In this document: positions 17,559 to 25,923 of the stretch, piece by piece
Position numbering within the stretch: position 1 is the stretch's first letter
How the letters are laid out: every line of letters starts with the position of its first letter
NCBI GenBank assembly: GCA_022509065.1
Contig: JAFLTY010000010.1
Coordinates: 1 to 62,105, forward strand
Length of the DNA: 62,105 bases
Direction: 5' to 3'
From: Muribaculaceae bacterium
GTDB lineage: Bacteria; Bacteroidota; Bacteroidia; Bacteroidales; Muribaculaceae
Notes under the pieces: model-generated
Told to the model about the DNA's origin: nothing
Seen by the model: the letters and a program-made list of their open reading frames with translations, nothing else
Database searches by the model: none
Made by a program: the position numbers and the translations under genes

Positions 17559-18298
17559 CAAGCTGAAAACACTTTGTCGTTCTGGATGGTGCGTATTGTC
17601 AGATCACGATGTTTGGTAGCGGTTTTTGTCGACAAGTATTCGCGCAATGCGTCAATATGACGTTGAGCATGGGTGTCGGTGCCAATGAAATCGCAAAAAC
17701 CGTCTTCAGCAAGTCCTTCGGCAAATTTCTGGATATGTTTGCCATAGTAACCGGCAAGCGACAACAGATTTAGTTGAAAAGGTATTTTTTCATGCAGCTC
17801 AACAAGGCGTTTTTTGTTGGTGTGGTAATATGGAAAACGCTCAGGATGAGCAAAAATGGGCTGATATCCTTTTATCTGTAAGCTGAAAATGACTTCTTCG
17901 AGGTTCCAGGGCTCTTGCAACCATTGGTTTTCGATAAGGACATATTTGTCAGGATAAGGCAGAACTCTGTCCGAGTTGATTATCTCCGGGAGTTCTTCGT
18001 CTATTCGATATTCAGCAGAATGTGAAACAGGAATCTCTATGCCGTTCGTTTTGAGAGCGGTTTGTAGTTCGGCGTAGGCTTTGCCAAGAGTTTCCGGTGT
18101 GTTGGGAAATTCGACGGCGGCGACGTGGGGAGATGCAATTATGCGTACGATTCCCAGACTGTTTAGCCCTTTGATGAGTTTGAGTGATGTTTCCGTGTCG
18201 GGCGACCCGTCATCTATACCGGGTAAGACATGGCAATGTATATCGGTTTTGAACCAAAGAGGTATAGGGTCAGCTTTCTTTGAGAATAATCCAAACAT
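17558..18298 (-). CDS. CpsB/CapC (YwqE)-family PHP-domain tyrosine phosphatase
   Basis: Metal-dependent protein-tyrosine phosphatase of the PHP fold, related to CpsB/Wzb-like YwqE, which dephosphorylates the BY-kinases that control capsule or exopolysaccharide export. Residues about 17-30 (TDIHCHVLPGIDDGS) hold the first HxH metal motif with the family DDG; SPHV, AEYRIDEELP, HPERFPYY and FIGTDTHAQRH supply the remaining metal ligands. 246 residues is normal. No BY-kinase or capsule gene is in the window. Gap to the upstream waaA is 18 bp; its stop overlaps the menA start. Confidence 0.88.
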   Translation of the reverse strand: MFGLFSKKADPIPLWFKTDIHCHVLPGIDDGSPDTETSLKLIKGLNSLGIVRIIASPHVAAVEFPNTPETLGKAYAELQTALKTNGIEIPVSHSAEYRIDEELPEIINSDRVLPYPDKYVLIENQWLQEPWNLEEVIFSLQIKGYQPIFAHPERFPYYHTNKKRLVELHEKIPFQLNLLSLAGYYGKHIQKFAEGLAEDGFCDFIGTDTHAQRHIDALREYLSTKTATKHRDLTIRTIQNDKVFSA

Positions 18299-18316
18299 AT
18301 ATTTGTTGTTAAGAAT

Positions 18317-19594
18317 TTACGATTCTGAGGTGATTTCTTTATGTATAATGTCGGTGGCACCGAGATTGGCTTTTATGTAATCGCCGGCTATTTTGGAACT
18401 GCTTTCGACAAATGCTTTGTCAGTAAGCATTCTGTTTAATAACGTTGAAATGTCGGCCGATGTTGTGTATTCAAATCCGCCGCCCAGATTTTTAAGGTCG
18501 GCAGCTTCTTTGAACTTATGATTGTTAGGCCCGAATATAACGGGGACACCATAAACGGCCGCCTCGTTGATGTTATGAATCCCAGCGCCGAATCCTCCGC
18601 CGACAATCACGGCATCGGCATATCGATAGAGAGCCGCCAGTTTGCCGAATGTGTTGACGATTAATACCTGCACATCTTCGCTCGGGGCGTTTGTCGCCTC
18701 GATATCTGAGAAGCCAGCGGACTGATTGAAAATTTCTGTCCAAAGGATGGACTTGCCGGTGAGTCGGTTACGAAGTGTCTTGAGGCGTTGCTCGTCAAAC
18801 TCGTGAGGGGCTATGATAACTTTTACTTCGGGGTGCATATTTACCCAGTCGAGATATCTGTCCTCGTCGCGTGGCCAGGACGAGCCCACAATGAGAGTAA
18901 AATGTCCTTCCGTCCATTTTTCGATACCTGGAAATCCGGTCTGGCCGGTCATGATGTCATGTACTCTGTCCAATCGTGTGTCGCCTGTGATTCGAACGTT
19001 GTCCACGCCTATGCCTCCAAGGAGTTCGCGGGACTTGTTGTCCTGAACATAAATGGTACGAAAAGTTCTCAGCCCCCGACGGAAAACGCCGCCCCATGGA
19101 CGGAAGAAAACCTGTCCCGGGCGAAAAATCGCCGAAATCAAATATGTGGGAATATTTCTGATTGCCAGTTCATGAAGCATGTTTAGCCAAAATTCGTACT
19201 TCACAAACACCGAGCGTTTTGGTCTGGCTATATCAAGAAAACGTTTTGCGTTTCGTGCCGTATCTTCCGGCAAATAAACAACAGCGGTGGCCAGATCATA
19301 ATCCTTTCGTACATTATATCCCGAAGGAGAAAAAAAGGAAAGCAGAATAGTGGCATCCGGAGTCTGGCGCTTTATCCTTTCGATGAGAGGCCGCGCTTGT
19401 TCGAATTCGCCCAGCGATGCCACGTGAAACCAATAGTCATAACCATTGGGAGCACGTTCGGATGTCAAACGTTCCAAAGCGGATATAGCTTTCGCACGTC
19501 CATGAGCGAAATCGCGTGCTTTGGCACTGCGCAAACCTGCAAGGCGCGCCGCTAATCCGTATAGTTTTATTCCGGCTGTATAGACCGGTGTCAT
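18317..19594 (-). CDS. waaA: 3-deoxy-D-manno-octulosonic acid (Kdo) transferase
   Basis: GT30 glycosyltransferase that adds Kdo from CMP-Kdo to lipid A precursor at the inner face of the cytoplasmic membrane, starting the LPS core. Typical features: N-terminal anchor-like helix ([17 protein letters not shown]), the [17 protein letters not shown] block carrying the catalytic Glu, [24 protein letters not shown], and the C-terminal nucleotide-binding part ([29 protein letters not shown]). Length 425 is normal. Its ATG overlaps the gltX stop by four bases (ATGA), so translation of the two is probably coupled. Confidence 0.95.
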   Translation of the reverse strand: MTPVYTAGIKLYGLAARLAGLRSAKARDFAHGRAKAISALERLTSERAPNGYDYWFHVASLGEFEQARPLIERIKRQTPDATILLSFFSPSGYNVRKDYDLATAVVYLPEDTARNAKRFLDIARPKRSVFVKYEFWLNMLHELAIRNIPTYLISAIFRPGQVFFRPWGGVFRRGLRTFRTIYVQDNKSRELLGGIGVDNVRITGDTRLDRVHDIMTGQTGFPGIEKWTEGHFTLIVGSSWPRDEDRYLDWVNMHPEVKVIIAPHEFDEQRLKTLRNRLTGKSILWTEIFNQSAGFSDIEATNAPSEDVQVLIVNTFGKLAALYRYADAVIVGGGFGAGIHNINEAAVYGVPVIFGPNNHKFKEAADLKNLGGGFEYTTSADISTLLNRMLTDKAFVESSSKIAGDYIKANLGATDIIHKEITSES

Positions 19595-21165
19595 TTTGCG
19601 TCGTCAGGATTGATGTTCTCTATAGCGCGTTCTATGCGTTCAATGGTTTTTTCGCGACCAAGTACCTCGGTGATGTCAAACATGTGCGGACCTGTACACT
19701 GACCAACAACGGCCAAACGGAATGCGTTCATCACATTGCCCATGTGTAGGCCGTTGTCAGTAATCCATTGCAAAACGATAGGTTCGGCATCGCCGCTTTT
19801 GAACGAAGGAAGCGTCTTCAAAACTTCGATAAGTCGCGTCATTGTCGCAGGCATATCTTCGCTCCAGCGTTTTTTTACTGCCTTGGGGTCATATTCCGTT
19901 GGTGCCTGGAAGAAGTATTTTGTCTGTTCCCATAATTCGGGGACGAAACTTACGCGCGACTTCACCATTCCGACAACGCGCGTAATATAATCCATTCCGA
20001 ACGTATCGACATCTACATTGTGTTCTTTCAGAACAGGAACGAAAAGCGATGCAAGCTCGGCATCGTTCATAGCCTGTAGGTATTGATGATTGAACCACTT
20101 ACCCTTCTCGAAAGCGAATTTTGCTCCGGCACGCGAACAGTGGTCAAAAGAGAATTTGTCAATCAATGTTTGCATATCCATGATTTCGGTGTCATCACCG
20201 GGATTCCAACCAAGCAATGCAAGGAAGTTAATGACTGCTTCCGGCAGATAACCTGACTCACGATATCCCGCAGAAGTGTCGCCGCTGAACGGGTCGTGCC
20301 ATTCCAAGGGAAAGACCGGGAACCCGAGACGGTCGCCGTCGCGTTTGGACAGTTTGCCTTTTCCGTCGGGCTTGAGCAAGAGTGGCAAATGTACAAAACT
20401 GGGCATAGTGTCTTCCCACCCGAAGGCGCGATACAACAATACATGCAGAGGCGCGGACGGTAGCCATTCCTCACCTCGTATCACGTGAGTGACTTCCATC
20501 AAATGGTCGTCGACTATGTTGGCAAGATGATAGGTCGGAAGGTCGTCGGCACTCTTATACAATACTTTGTCGTCGAGTATGTCGCTTTTTATGGTGACGG
20601 GTCCGCGGACAAGGTCGTTGACTGTCACATCGATGCCGGGTTCTATCTTGAAACGAACAACATAACGTGCACCCTCGTTGATGAGGCGTTGCACCTCGTC
20701 AGCAGGCAGAGTCAATGAATTACGCATCTGCATACGCGTCGACGCGTCATACTGGAAATTTTTTATGCTTTCGCGCTTTGCTTCGAGTTCCTCGGGGGTG
20801 TCAAAGGCGATATAAGCCTTACCGGTGTCAAGTAGTTGGCGCACATGTGTGCGGTATATATCACGACGTTCGCTCTGTTTATATGGGCCGTAAGCGCCTC
20901 CCTCGCGTACACCTTCGTCTATGCCTATCCCGAGCCATGCGAGAGCCTCGTTGATGTAATCCTCCGCACCGGGAACGAAACGTTGCGAATCAGTGTCCTC
21001 GATACGAAGTATCATATCGCCGCCATGGCGGCGCGCAAACAGATAATTGTAAAGGGCGGTGCGGACACCTCCGATATGAAGGGGACCTGTGGGAGAGGGG
21101 GCGAAACGCACGCGCACCCGGCGTTGGTTGGTTGTATTCTGGCAAGTTTCGTTTGATGCTGTCAT
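19591..21165 (-). CDS. gltX: Glutamyl-tRNA synthetase
   Basis: Class I aminoacyl-tRNA synthetase charging tRNA-Glu (and possibly tRNA-Gln if the organism uses amidotransfer). The HIGH motif is in [20 protein letters not shown] near the N-terminus, and [19 protein letters not shown] is the KMSKS region. The frame opens upstream to 21237, but ATG at 21165 leaves a sensible 13-residue leader before [10 protein letters not shown] and puts a -7 box (TAATTTTG, 21218-21211) about 45 bp upstream. About 524 residues, normal for the family. It heads the run gltX-waaA-phosphatase-menA. Confidence 0.96.
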   Translation of the reverse strand: MTASNETCQNTTNQRRVRVRFAPSPTGPLHIGGVRTALYNYLFARRHGGDMILRIEDTDSQRFVPGAEDYINEALAWLGIGIDEGVREGGAYGPYKQSERRDIYRTHVRQLLDTGKAYIAFDTPEELEAKRESIKNFQYDASTRMQMRNSLTLPADEVQRLINEGARYVVRFKIEPGIDVTVNDLVRGPVTIKSDILDDKVLYKSADDLPTYHLANIVDDHLMEVTHVIRGEEWLPSAPLHVLLYRAFGWEDTMPSFVHLPLLLKPDGKGKLSKRDGDRLGFPVFPLEWHDPFSGDTSAGYRESGYLPEAVINFLALLGWNPGDDTEIMDMQTLIDKFSFDHCSRAGAKFAFEKGKWFNHQYLQAMNDAELASLFVPVLKEHNVDVDTFGMDYITRVVGMVKSRVSFVPELWEQTKYFFQAPTEYDPKAVKKRWSEDMPATMTRLIEVLKTLPSFKSGDAEPIVLQWITDNGLHMGNVMNAFRLAVVGQCTGPHMFDITEVLGREKTIERIERAIENINPDDAK

Positions 21166-21391
21166 GGATATGGTGTTGTTTATATTTGAACTAATGTGGT
21201 TTTCGTCATGCAAAATTACTTGTTTTTTCCTAATCAACGAAATATTTGACTGAATTGTATATAACTGCCATTTTTAATCTCATCGAATCTGATTCCGTCT
21301 CTGTTTACCCCGTTCCGATTTTCAGAAGATATGTGCTCATTTGAGAAATTTTTGTAAATTTGAAGTCAGAAATATTTAAACGATCAAAACA

Positions 21392-22036
21392 ATGTACCGC
21401 AAAGGAAAATTATATTTTCGTTATGGGACGATGGGGTCAGCCAAGACTGCTCTTCTGTTGACCACAGCCTACAATTTCGAGGAACGAGGAATTAACTACC
21501 TGTGTATGAAGCCGGTTATTGATACCCGTGAAGGTGACAGCGTCATAAAGTCTCGCATAGGTATCGAACGTCATTGCCAGTGGATTTATCCCGAAACTGA
21601 CATATACCGCATGGTTCGCAAGATGTACCGTGAAAACGAAAAATTCATAGAATGGTTCCTCATTGACGAGGCTCAGTTTTTATCAGCGGCACAAATCGAC
21701 CAATTGTCACGCATTGTCGATGATTTCGGTGCAAACGTGATTTGTTACGGATTGCGTACCGATTTTCAAAGCAACCTTTTTGAAGGGTCGCGACGTCTTT
21801 TTGAGATTGCTGATACCATAGACGAAATAAAATCGACCTGCAATTGCGGCCGAAAAACCATCATCAACGCCCGTATTGACCATCAGGGTAATTTTGTCAG
21901 CGAAGGCGCCGTAGTCGAAATCGGTGGAGACGATCGTTATGTGGCCGTTTGTCGTAAATGCTGGCGTAACAAGCACATCGAACAAAGTAACCGTGATATA
22001 TTGCCTTTCATTTTCAACGATGGCGAAGACGATTAA
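21392..22036 (+). CDS. tdk: Thymidine kinase (type II)
   Basis: Phosphorylates thymidine to dTMP in nucleoside salvage. The 214-residue protein has the TK P-loop at residues 12-19 (GTMGSAKT), the lasso-region YNFEERG, the catalytic glutamate in FLIDEAQFL, GLRTDFQSNLFEGSRRL and a structural zinc site made of CNCG and CRKC. In the P-loop the usual Gly before Lys is Ala17; I recall similar degenerate loops in some Firmicutes-type TKs, so activity is likely. A -7 box TAAATTTG lies at 21355-21362. The downstream DUF3108 gene starts inside its last 17 bases in another frame. Confidence 0.92.
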   Translation: MYRKGKLYFRYGTMGSAKTALLLTTAYNFEERGINYLCMKPVIDTREGDSVIKSRIGIERHCQWIYPETDIYRMVRKMYRENEKFIEWFLIDEAQFLSAAQIDQLSRIVDDFGANVICYGLRTDFQSNLFEGSRRLFEIADTIDEIKSTCNCGRKTIINARIDHQGNFVSEGAVVEIGGDDRYVAVCRKCWRNKHIEQSNRDILPFIFNDGEDD

Positions 22037-22814
22037 CTTTCGAAGGTCAAGAGCACTCCACTTTATTGTGATTCTGTTGACCGCCATTTATTGTGTCGGT
22101 CGTGCTGAAGCTTTCGAGAACGAGAGTCTGAACTACCGAGTGATGTATAAATGGGGGCTTGTCAACAAACAAGCCGGTCATGCCACTTTATCACTGCGCA
22201 CAGACGGCATCCATTATGACACACGGCTTGTGGCGGCGAGCGAATCGTGGGCGGATGCCTTCTTTAAGGTGAGAGACACTCTGATAGGTGTTGTCGAAGT
22301 GAAAGATTTTCGTCCTCTAATTTACAAGAAATTAAGTCACGAAGGCGGCGACCATAAACACGACGTTGTTACATATTCATACGACGGTAATAACGTAATT
22401 GGGGAGGCCACCAGGAAAAAATGGGATAAAAACAGAAATTTAAAATTAAACGAAAAACGCACTCTCACTGCCGCAGGACTGACCGTCGATATGCTGTCAG
22501 CTTTCTATTACATGAGAAACAGGCCCTATAACGAATGGGAAAATGGACACACATTGCATATAAACATTTTCTCGGGTAAGCGCAAGGAAATACTTACCAT
22601 AACCTATCTTGGACAGGAAACTATAACAGTTGATAAAAAAACTTATCGCACATATCATATTACGTTCACCTTTACAGACCCCGAGAAGCCCGGAAAACAG
22701 ACCAGTGACCCTATGGATGCATGGATATCGGCCGATGTGCAGCGCATTCCCATCAAACTCGAAGGTAAACTAAAGGTAGGAAAAGTGCAGTGTTTTTATA
22801 CCGGCTCTAATTGA
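22020..22814 (+). CDS. DUF3108 domain-containing exported protein
   Basis: A 264-residue secreted or periplasmic protein. ATG at 22020 starts a signal peptide (about residues 1-32, with core LHFIVILLTAIYCV and ending GRAEA); the frame stays open further upstream inside tdk but without a secretion signal. The mature part follows the DUF3108 pattern: SLNYRVMYKWGLVNKQAGHATLSL at the start, FRPLIYKKLSHEGGD, LSAFYYMRN, and PMDAWISADVQRIPIKLEGKLKVG at the end. The fold is beta-rich; the function of the family is not known, though Bacteroidetes and Proteobacteria members are envelope proteins. Overlap with tdk implies cotranscription. Confidence 0.82.
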   Translation: MAKTINFRRSRALHFIVILLTAIYCVGRAEAFENESLNYRVMYKWGLVNKQAGHATLSLRTDGIHYDTRLVAASESWADAFFKVRDTLIGVVEVKDFRPLIYKKLSHEGGDHKHDVVTYSYDGNNVIGEATRKKWDKNRNLKLNEKRTLTAAGLTVDMLSAFYYMRNRPYNEWENGHTLHINIFSGKRKEILTITYLGQETITVDKKTYRTYHITFTFTDPEKPGKQTSDPMDAWISADVQRIPIKLEGKLKVGKVQCFYTGSN

Positions 22815-23151
22815 CGCTATCATTATTAAAATGTCCATGATGAGGAAATATCGAACCGGTTCTAAAAACAAAATGTAGCCGGGGGCTCAATTTCAATATT
22901 TTTATCCTTTATCTTTCCACTTCCCTCGTAAGCAATCTATTTTTCGTAATCATTCATCAAATTGAGGGTATGCAAGGTTTTGGGTTCTACCCTATGATGT
23001 CTTATTATCCGTTGACTATTGACACATGGTCGGTTCACACGATGAACTTTGAGAGATTGAACTTGTCGGGTAGAATCGATAGGAATTAATTGCGACTGTA
23101 CTCTTTTCGTATAATGGGAGCCAATACTAAACGAGGTTGATAAAACGACTG
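22815..23151. other. Intergenic region with possible gene relic
   Basis: No convincing gene. On the minus strand an 83-codon frame (23188-22937) contains SLKVHRVNRPCVNSQRI, loosely like the KVHRSYIVN...I core of LytTR DNA-binding domains but with a two-residue insertion and no receiver or upstream domain. It may be a decayed fragment or chance. The remainder is AT-rich without repeats. Confidence 0.2.
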
Positions 23152-23181
23152 CAGCCCGACGTTCAATCGAACGTCGGGCTG
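23152..23181 (-). terminator. Strong hairpin terminator (distal) for the TPR lipoprotein gene
   Basis: CAGCCCGACGTTC pairs with GAACGTCGGGCTG (13 bp, perfect) around a 4-nt loop. On the minus strand it is followed by CAGTCGTTTTATC. It lies about 60 bp beyond the stop of the leftward gene, behind a second hairpin. Confidence 0.7.
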
Positions 23182-23202
23182 TAGTCAAATATGATTTACC
23201 TT

Positions 23203-23228
23203 AAAGGTGTTCGGTTAAAAACACCTTT
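23203..23228 (-). terminator. Proximal hairpin after the TPR lipoprotein gene
   Basis: AAAGGTGTT pairs with AACACCTTT (9 bp) with an 8-nt loop, 12 bp after the stop codon. Together with the GC-rich hairpin at 23152-23181 it forms a tandem terminator. Confidence 0.5.
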
Positions 23229-23240
23229 GAGCGTATGTTA

Positions 23241-24932
23241 TCAGTTAAGAGCGCTTGAGATGTTGTAGTTAGCAAATTCAAGGTCTTTAGCTGCTTTAGC
23301 GGCAAGCGAGTTGTCAAGTTTAACAGCCTGTTTGAGGTTAGAGTTAATCATAGCCTCGTTGTTGGTGCGAGCACCGAGAACTGCCATCAGATAGTATGTG
23401 GTAGCGTCGGGGTTGTTGATACCTGCGAGTGTTGACTGAGCTTTTGCATAGTCCTTGGTAAGGATCTGAGCGAGAGCGGCGTTGTTCGATTTGGTGTTAC
23501 CGAAAGCCTGAGCAGCTTTTGTGTTGTCACCCTGTTTGAGGTAATAAACACCGAGAGCTTCGCCGAGGTTTTCTGTGCCGGCTGCTGAACCGAAGTAACG
23601 GTTAGCTTCGTTATAGTTGCCGTCAATCATTTCGATAAGACCGAGGTTCATGAGAGGTTCGGGATTACCTTTGGCAAGCGATGAAGCTTTCGAGAATGAG
23701 TTCTTGGCTGCTTTGTAGTCACCGGCTACATACTGGGTCATACCGAGGTTGTTCCATGCGCGGTAGTCGTTGGGATACTGACGTGTTGCTGCTGAATAGA
23801 TGGCCTGACGCAGTGCGTTGTCGTTTGTAAGAGTACCAGTGTAGAGAAGTTCTTCGATAGAGAGCTGTTCGGGAGCTACTGTGACGAGTTCGAGAAGTTC
23901 AGCGTCCGATTTGCCGATAACGTTGATCGAAGCTGTGATACGTGAGTAACGCAGTTTGGGAAGGATGGTTTCTGCAAGTTCGGTAAATACTGAACCAAGG
24001 TTTTTGATTTCTTCGTTACGTTTGGCGGGGTCTTTGTACATCTTCAGGATGCTGAGGATGAGTTCTTTGTCTTGAATGTTGCTCTTCGAAACGAGTTCCT
24101 GGAAACCTTCCCAGTCTTCGGGAGTGAAGTTAGCTGTGAGTTCGCCGAATTCTGTGATGTTGTCACGTGTGAGTTCGCTTGTCATGTAAGCGATAGTGTT
24201 GTTTTCACGTTTCTGGGCGAGTTGGTTGTTGAAATCCCAGGGACCGTCGGGCGAAGCATACGATTTGATATTGATTTCCTCAATCTGACGGTTGTCAGCG
24301 TCGTTAGCCGAGATAAGTGCTTCCTGCAGTTCAACCATAGCGTCTGTGTTGAGCTGGTTGGCGCGGATATTGGCCACGTTGATAAGGAACATAATGTCTG
24401 CAGCGTATTTTTCGTTGATGATGCGCTGGAAAGCGTCAGCTGAAGCGGCGGGGGTAACTGTAGCCGCTGTGGCAAGAGCTGCTGTGCTGATAACGCCGGT
24501 AGCTACCGGAACGCGAGGAAGAACATATTGTTTCTTGCCTTGTGTTACAGCGAAGTCCAGATAGAGGACACTCTGATCCATGGCCGGAGTATAGTTGAAG
24601 TTGACGGGGATGTTGAAAGTACCGCCGTTGTCGTAGCTGACTACGGGGGCGTTACCTTTAACGTTTTCGCCTTGGAAAGTATACGATTGGCTCGTCGATT
24701 CTGTGCCGTCGTAAACAAGAGTGGGAGTTACGGTCACTGTGGCGTTCTTAACAAAGAACTTAGCGGGAACCTTGGCTGTAACTGTGGCAGGTACTTTTTC
24801 ACCTACTACTTCAAGAGGATTGGGGTTAGTCGAGAAATAATCTTGCGAGAATTGGCCCAGTTTCTTAGAGCAAGCTGTGGTTAACACAAGTGCTGAACCG
24901 AGAGCAAGTGTCAAAATCAAATTCTGTCTCAT
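23241..24932 (-). CDS. Lipoprotein with OmpA-like segment and C-terminal TPR repeats
   Basis: A 563-residue lipoprotein (lipobox LTTAC, Cys21; no acidic residues after Cys, so probably periplasmic face). Residues about 30-150 are a beta-rich region (VPATVTAKVPAKFFVKNATV, then NIPVNFNYTPAMDQSVLYLDF). Around residues 195-235 NIKSYASPDGPWDFNNQLA followed by KREN resembles the peptidoglycan-binding core of OmpA-like domains, here joined to a helical region. From about residue 380 to 540 TPR units follow (RAWNNLGMTQYVAGDYKAAK; PLMNLGLIEMIDGNYNEANR; GEALGVYYLKQGDNTKAAQA). Strong codon bias and a consensus promoter suggest high expression. Role unknown; an envelope scaffold is plausible. Monocistronic. 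Confidence 0.82.
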   Translation of the reverse strand: MRQNLILTLALGSALVLTTACSKKLGQFSQDYFSTNPNPLEVVGEKVPATVTAKVPAKFFVKNATVTVTPTLVYDGTESTSQSYTFQGENVKGNAPVVSYDNGGTFNIPVNFNYTPAMDQSVLYLDFAVTQGKKQYVLPRVPVATGVISTAALATAATVTPAASADAFQRIINEKYAADIMFLINVANIRANQLNTDAMVELQEALISANDADNRQIEEINIKSYASPDGPWDFNNQLAQKRENNTIAYMTSELTRDNITEFGELTANFTPEDWEGFQELVSKSNIQDKELILSILKMYKDPAKRNEEIKNLGSVFTELAETILPKLRYSRITASINVIGKSDAELLELVTVAPEQLSIEELLYTGTLTNDNALRQAIYSAATRQYPNDYRAWNNLGMTQYVAGDYKAAKNSFSKASSLAKGNPEPLMNLGLIEMIDGNYNEANRYFGSAAGTENLGEALGVYYLKQGDNTKAAQAFGNTKSNNAALAQILTKDYAKAQSTLAGINNPDATTYYLMAVLGARTNNEAMINSNLKQAVKLDNSLAAKAAKDLEFANYNISSALN

Positions 24933-25036
24933 AAATGATGATTGTTAAATATTATGTGATTTTTTGTTAGAGATTATTAGCACTACTACTTACACGTGGG
25001 TTTAAAGCATAGCTCAGGCGTGTACATATTTCGGTG

Positions 25037-25067
25037 CAAATATACTTCAAAGTAATGAAATAACAAA
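25037..25067 (-). promoter_or_regulatory. Bacteroidetes-type promoter for the TPR lipoprotein gene
   Basis: On the minus strand TTTG (25067-25064), 19-bp spacer, TATATTTG (25044-25037). Perfect match to the consensus. The leader is about 95-100 nt. Confidence 0.65.
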
Positions 25068-25221
25068 ACTTTGTACCCGAAAGTTCACTTTAACAACAAT
25101 AGTTAAGTGCTGATTTAGTAGTTGGACATACTTTTTGTCCTCAAAAATACAATTCAAAAGTTTATAAAAGCGTTATAAAAGCATTCAATTAAATAATGAT
25201 TCTGCTTTTTAAAAAGAGATG

Positions 25222-25845
25222 TCAGAAGTTAATGGTCAGATAAATTCTGAAACCGTTTAGTTTGGTTTTTATCCGGTCGCTCTCAATTATGGTGCCGACA
25301 AGCGTAAGTGGCAGATATTTAGAGGTGCCGAAGCGTGACTCAACGCCAATGCCCAGGAATTTATAGGAAGCGTTGATACCACCCACAAAATAAGAGCCGT
25401 ATGCGACTTCTGTGTTGTCATTCCCTAAAAGCAATGACAATGTCGGAGCATAGCGGAAATAGACGCTCGACCTTACCAGATCTGTCGGTGTGAGGGTGAG
25501 CGACGGACCAAACTGCACTGCCGCTTCGATTTGGTCATAGACCATCGATGTGTTATGATATTGGACATTGTAATAATCATAATTGAAGTCAATCCATGAC
25601 GCATCGATGCCGAAACGCAGCAGGTTTCCCACCGAAACAGGTTTGATAAAGTAAGTGTTACCAACTGTTATACTTGCACCGCCTTTGCTCTTTACGCTTT
25701 TGTTGCCTGCTTGTTTCATGCTCGATGCCGAAAAAGCTATATTGATATATTTACTGTTAATCTTCGAAATTTCGGTTTCCTGGGCATTAATCAAAGGTAT
25801 TGAAGTGAGAATAAGACCTAAAAATATAAAAGCAATTTTTTTCAT
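25222..25845 (-). CDS. Small outer-membrane beta-barrel protein
   Basis: 207 residues with a signal peptide (MKKIAFIFLGLILTSIPLINA, about 21 residues). The rest is a series of amphipathic strands with aromatic girdles (YFIKPVSVGNLLRFGIDASWIDF, AAVQFGPSLTLTPTDLVRSSVYF, YGSYFVGGINASYKF) and ends IYLTINF with a terminal Phe, so it is most likely an eight-stranded outer-membrane barrel. I do not recognise a specific family. It stands between the TPR lipoprotein gene (289 bp downstream) and the GT2 gene, whose stop lies 78 bp upstream. Confidence 0.72.
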   Translation of the reverse strand: MKKIAFIFLGLILTSIPLINAQETEISKINSKYINIAFSASSMKQAGNKSVKSKGGASITVGNTYFIKPVSVGNLLRFGIDASWIDFNYDYYNVQYHNTSMVYDQIEAAVQFGPSLTLTPTDLVRSSVYFRYAPTLSLLLGNDNTEVAYGSYFVGGINASYKFLGIGVESRFGTSKYLPLTLVGTIIESDRIKTKLNGFRIYLTINF

Positions 25846-25923
25846 GTTATAAGGTTTAGTAGATTGATATAACAGTTTGTGAATCTATCAGTAAGCTTTT
25901 GATGTCACTAAATAAGGCATCAA

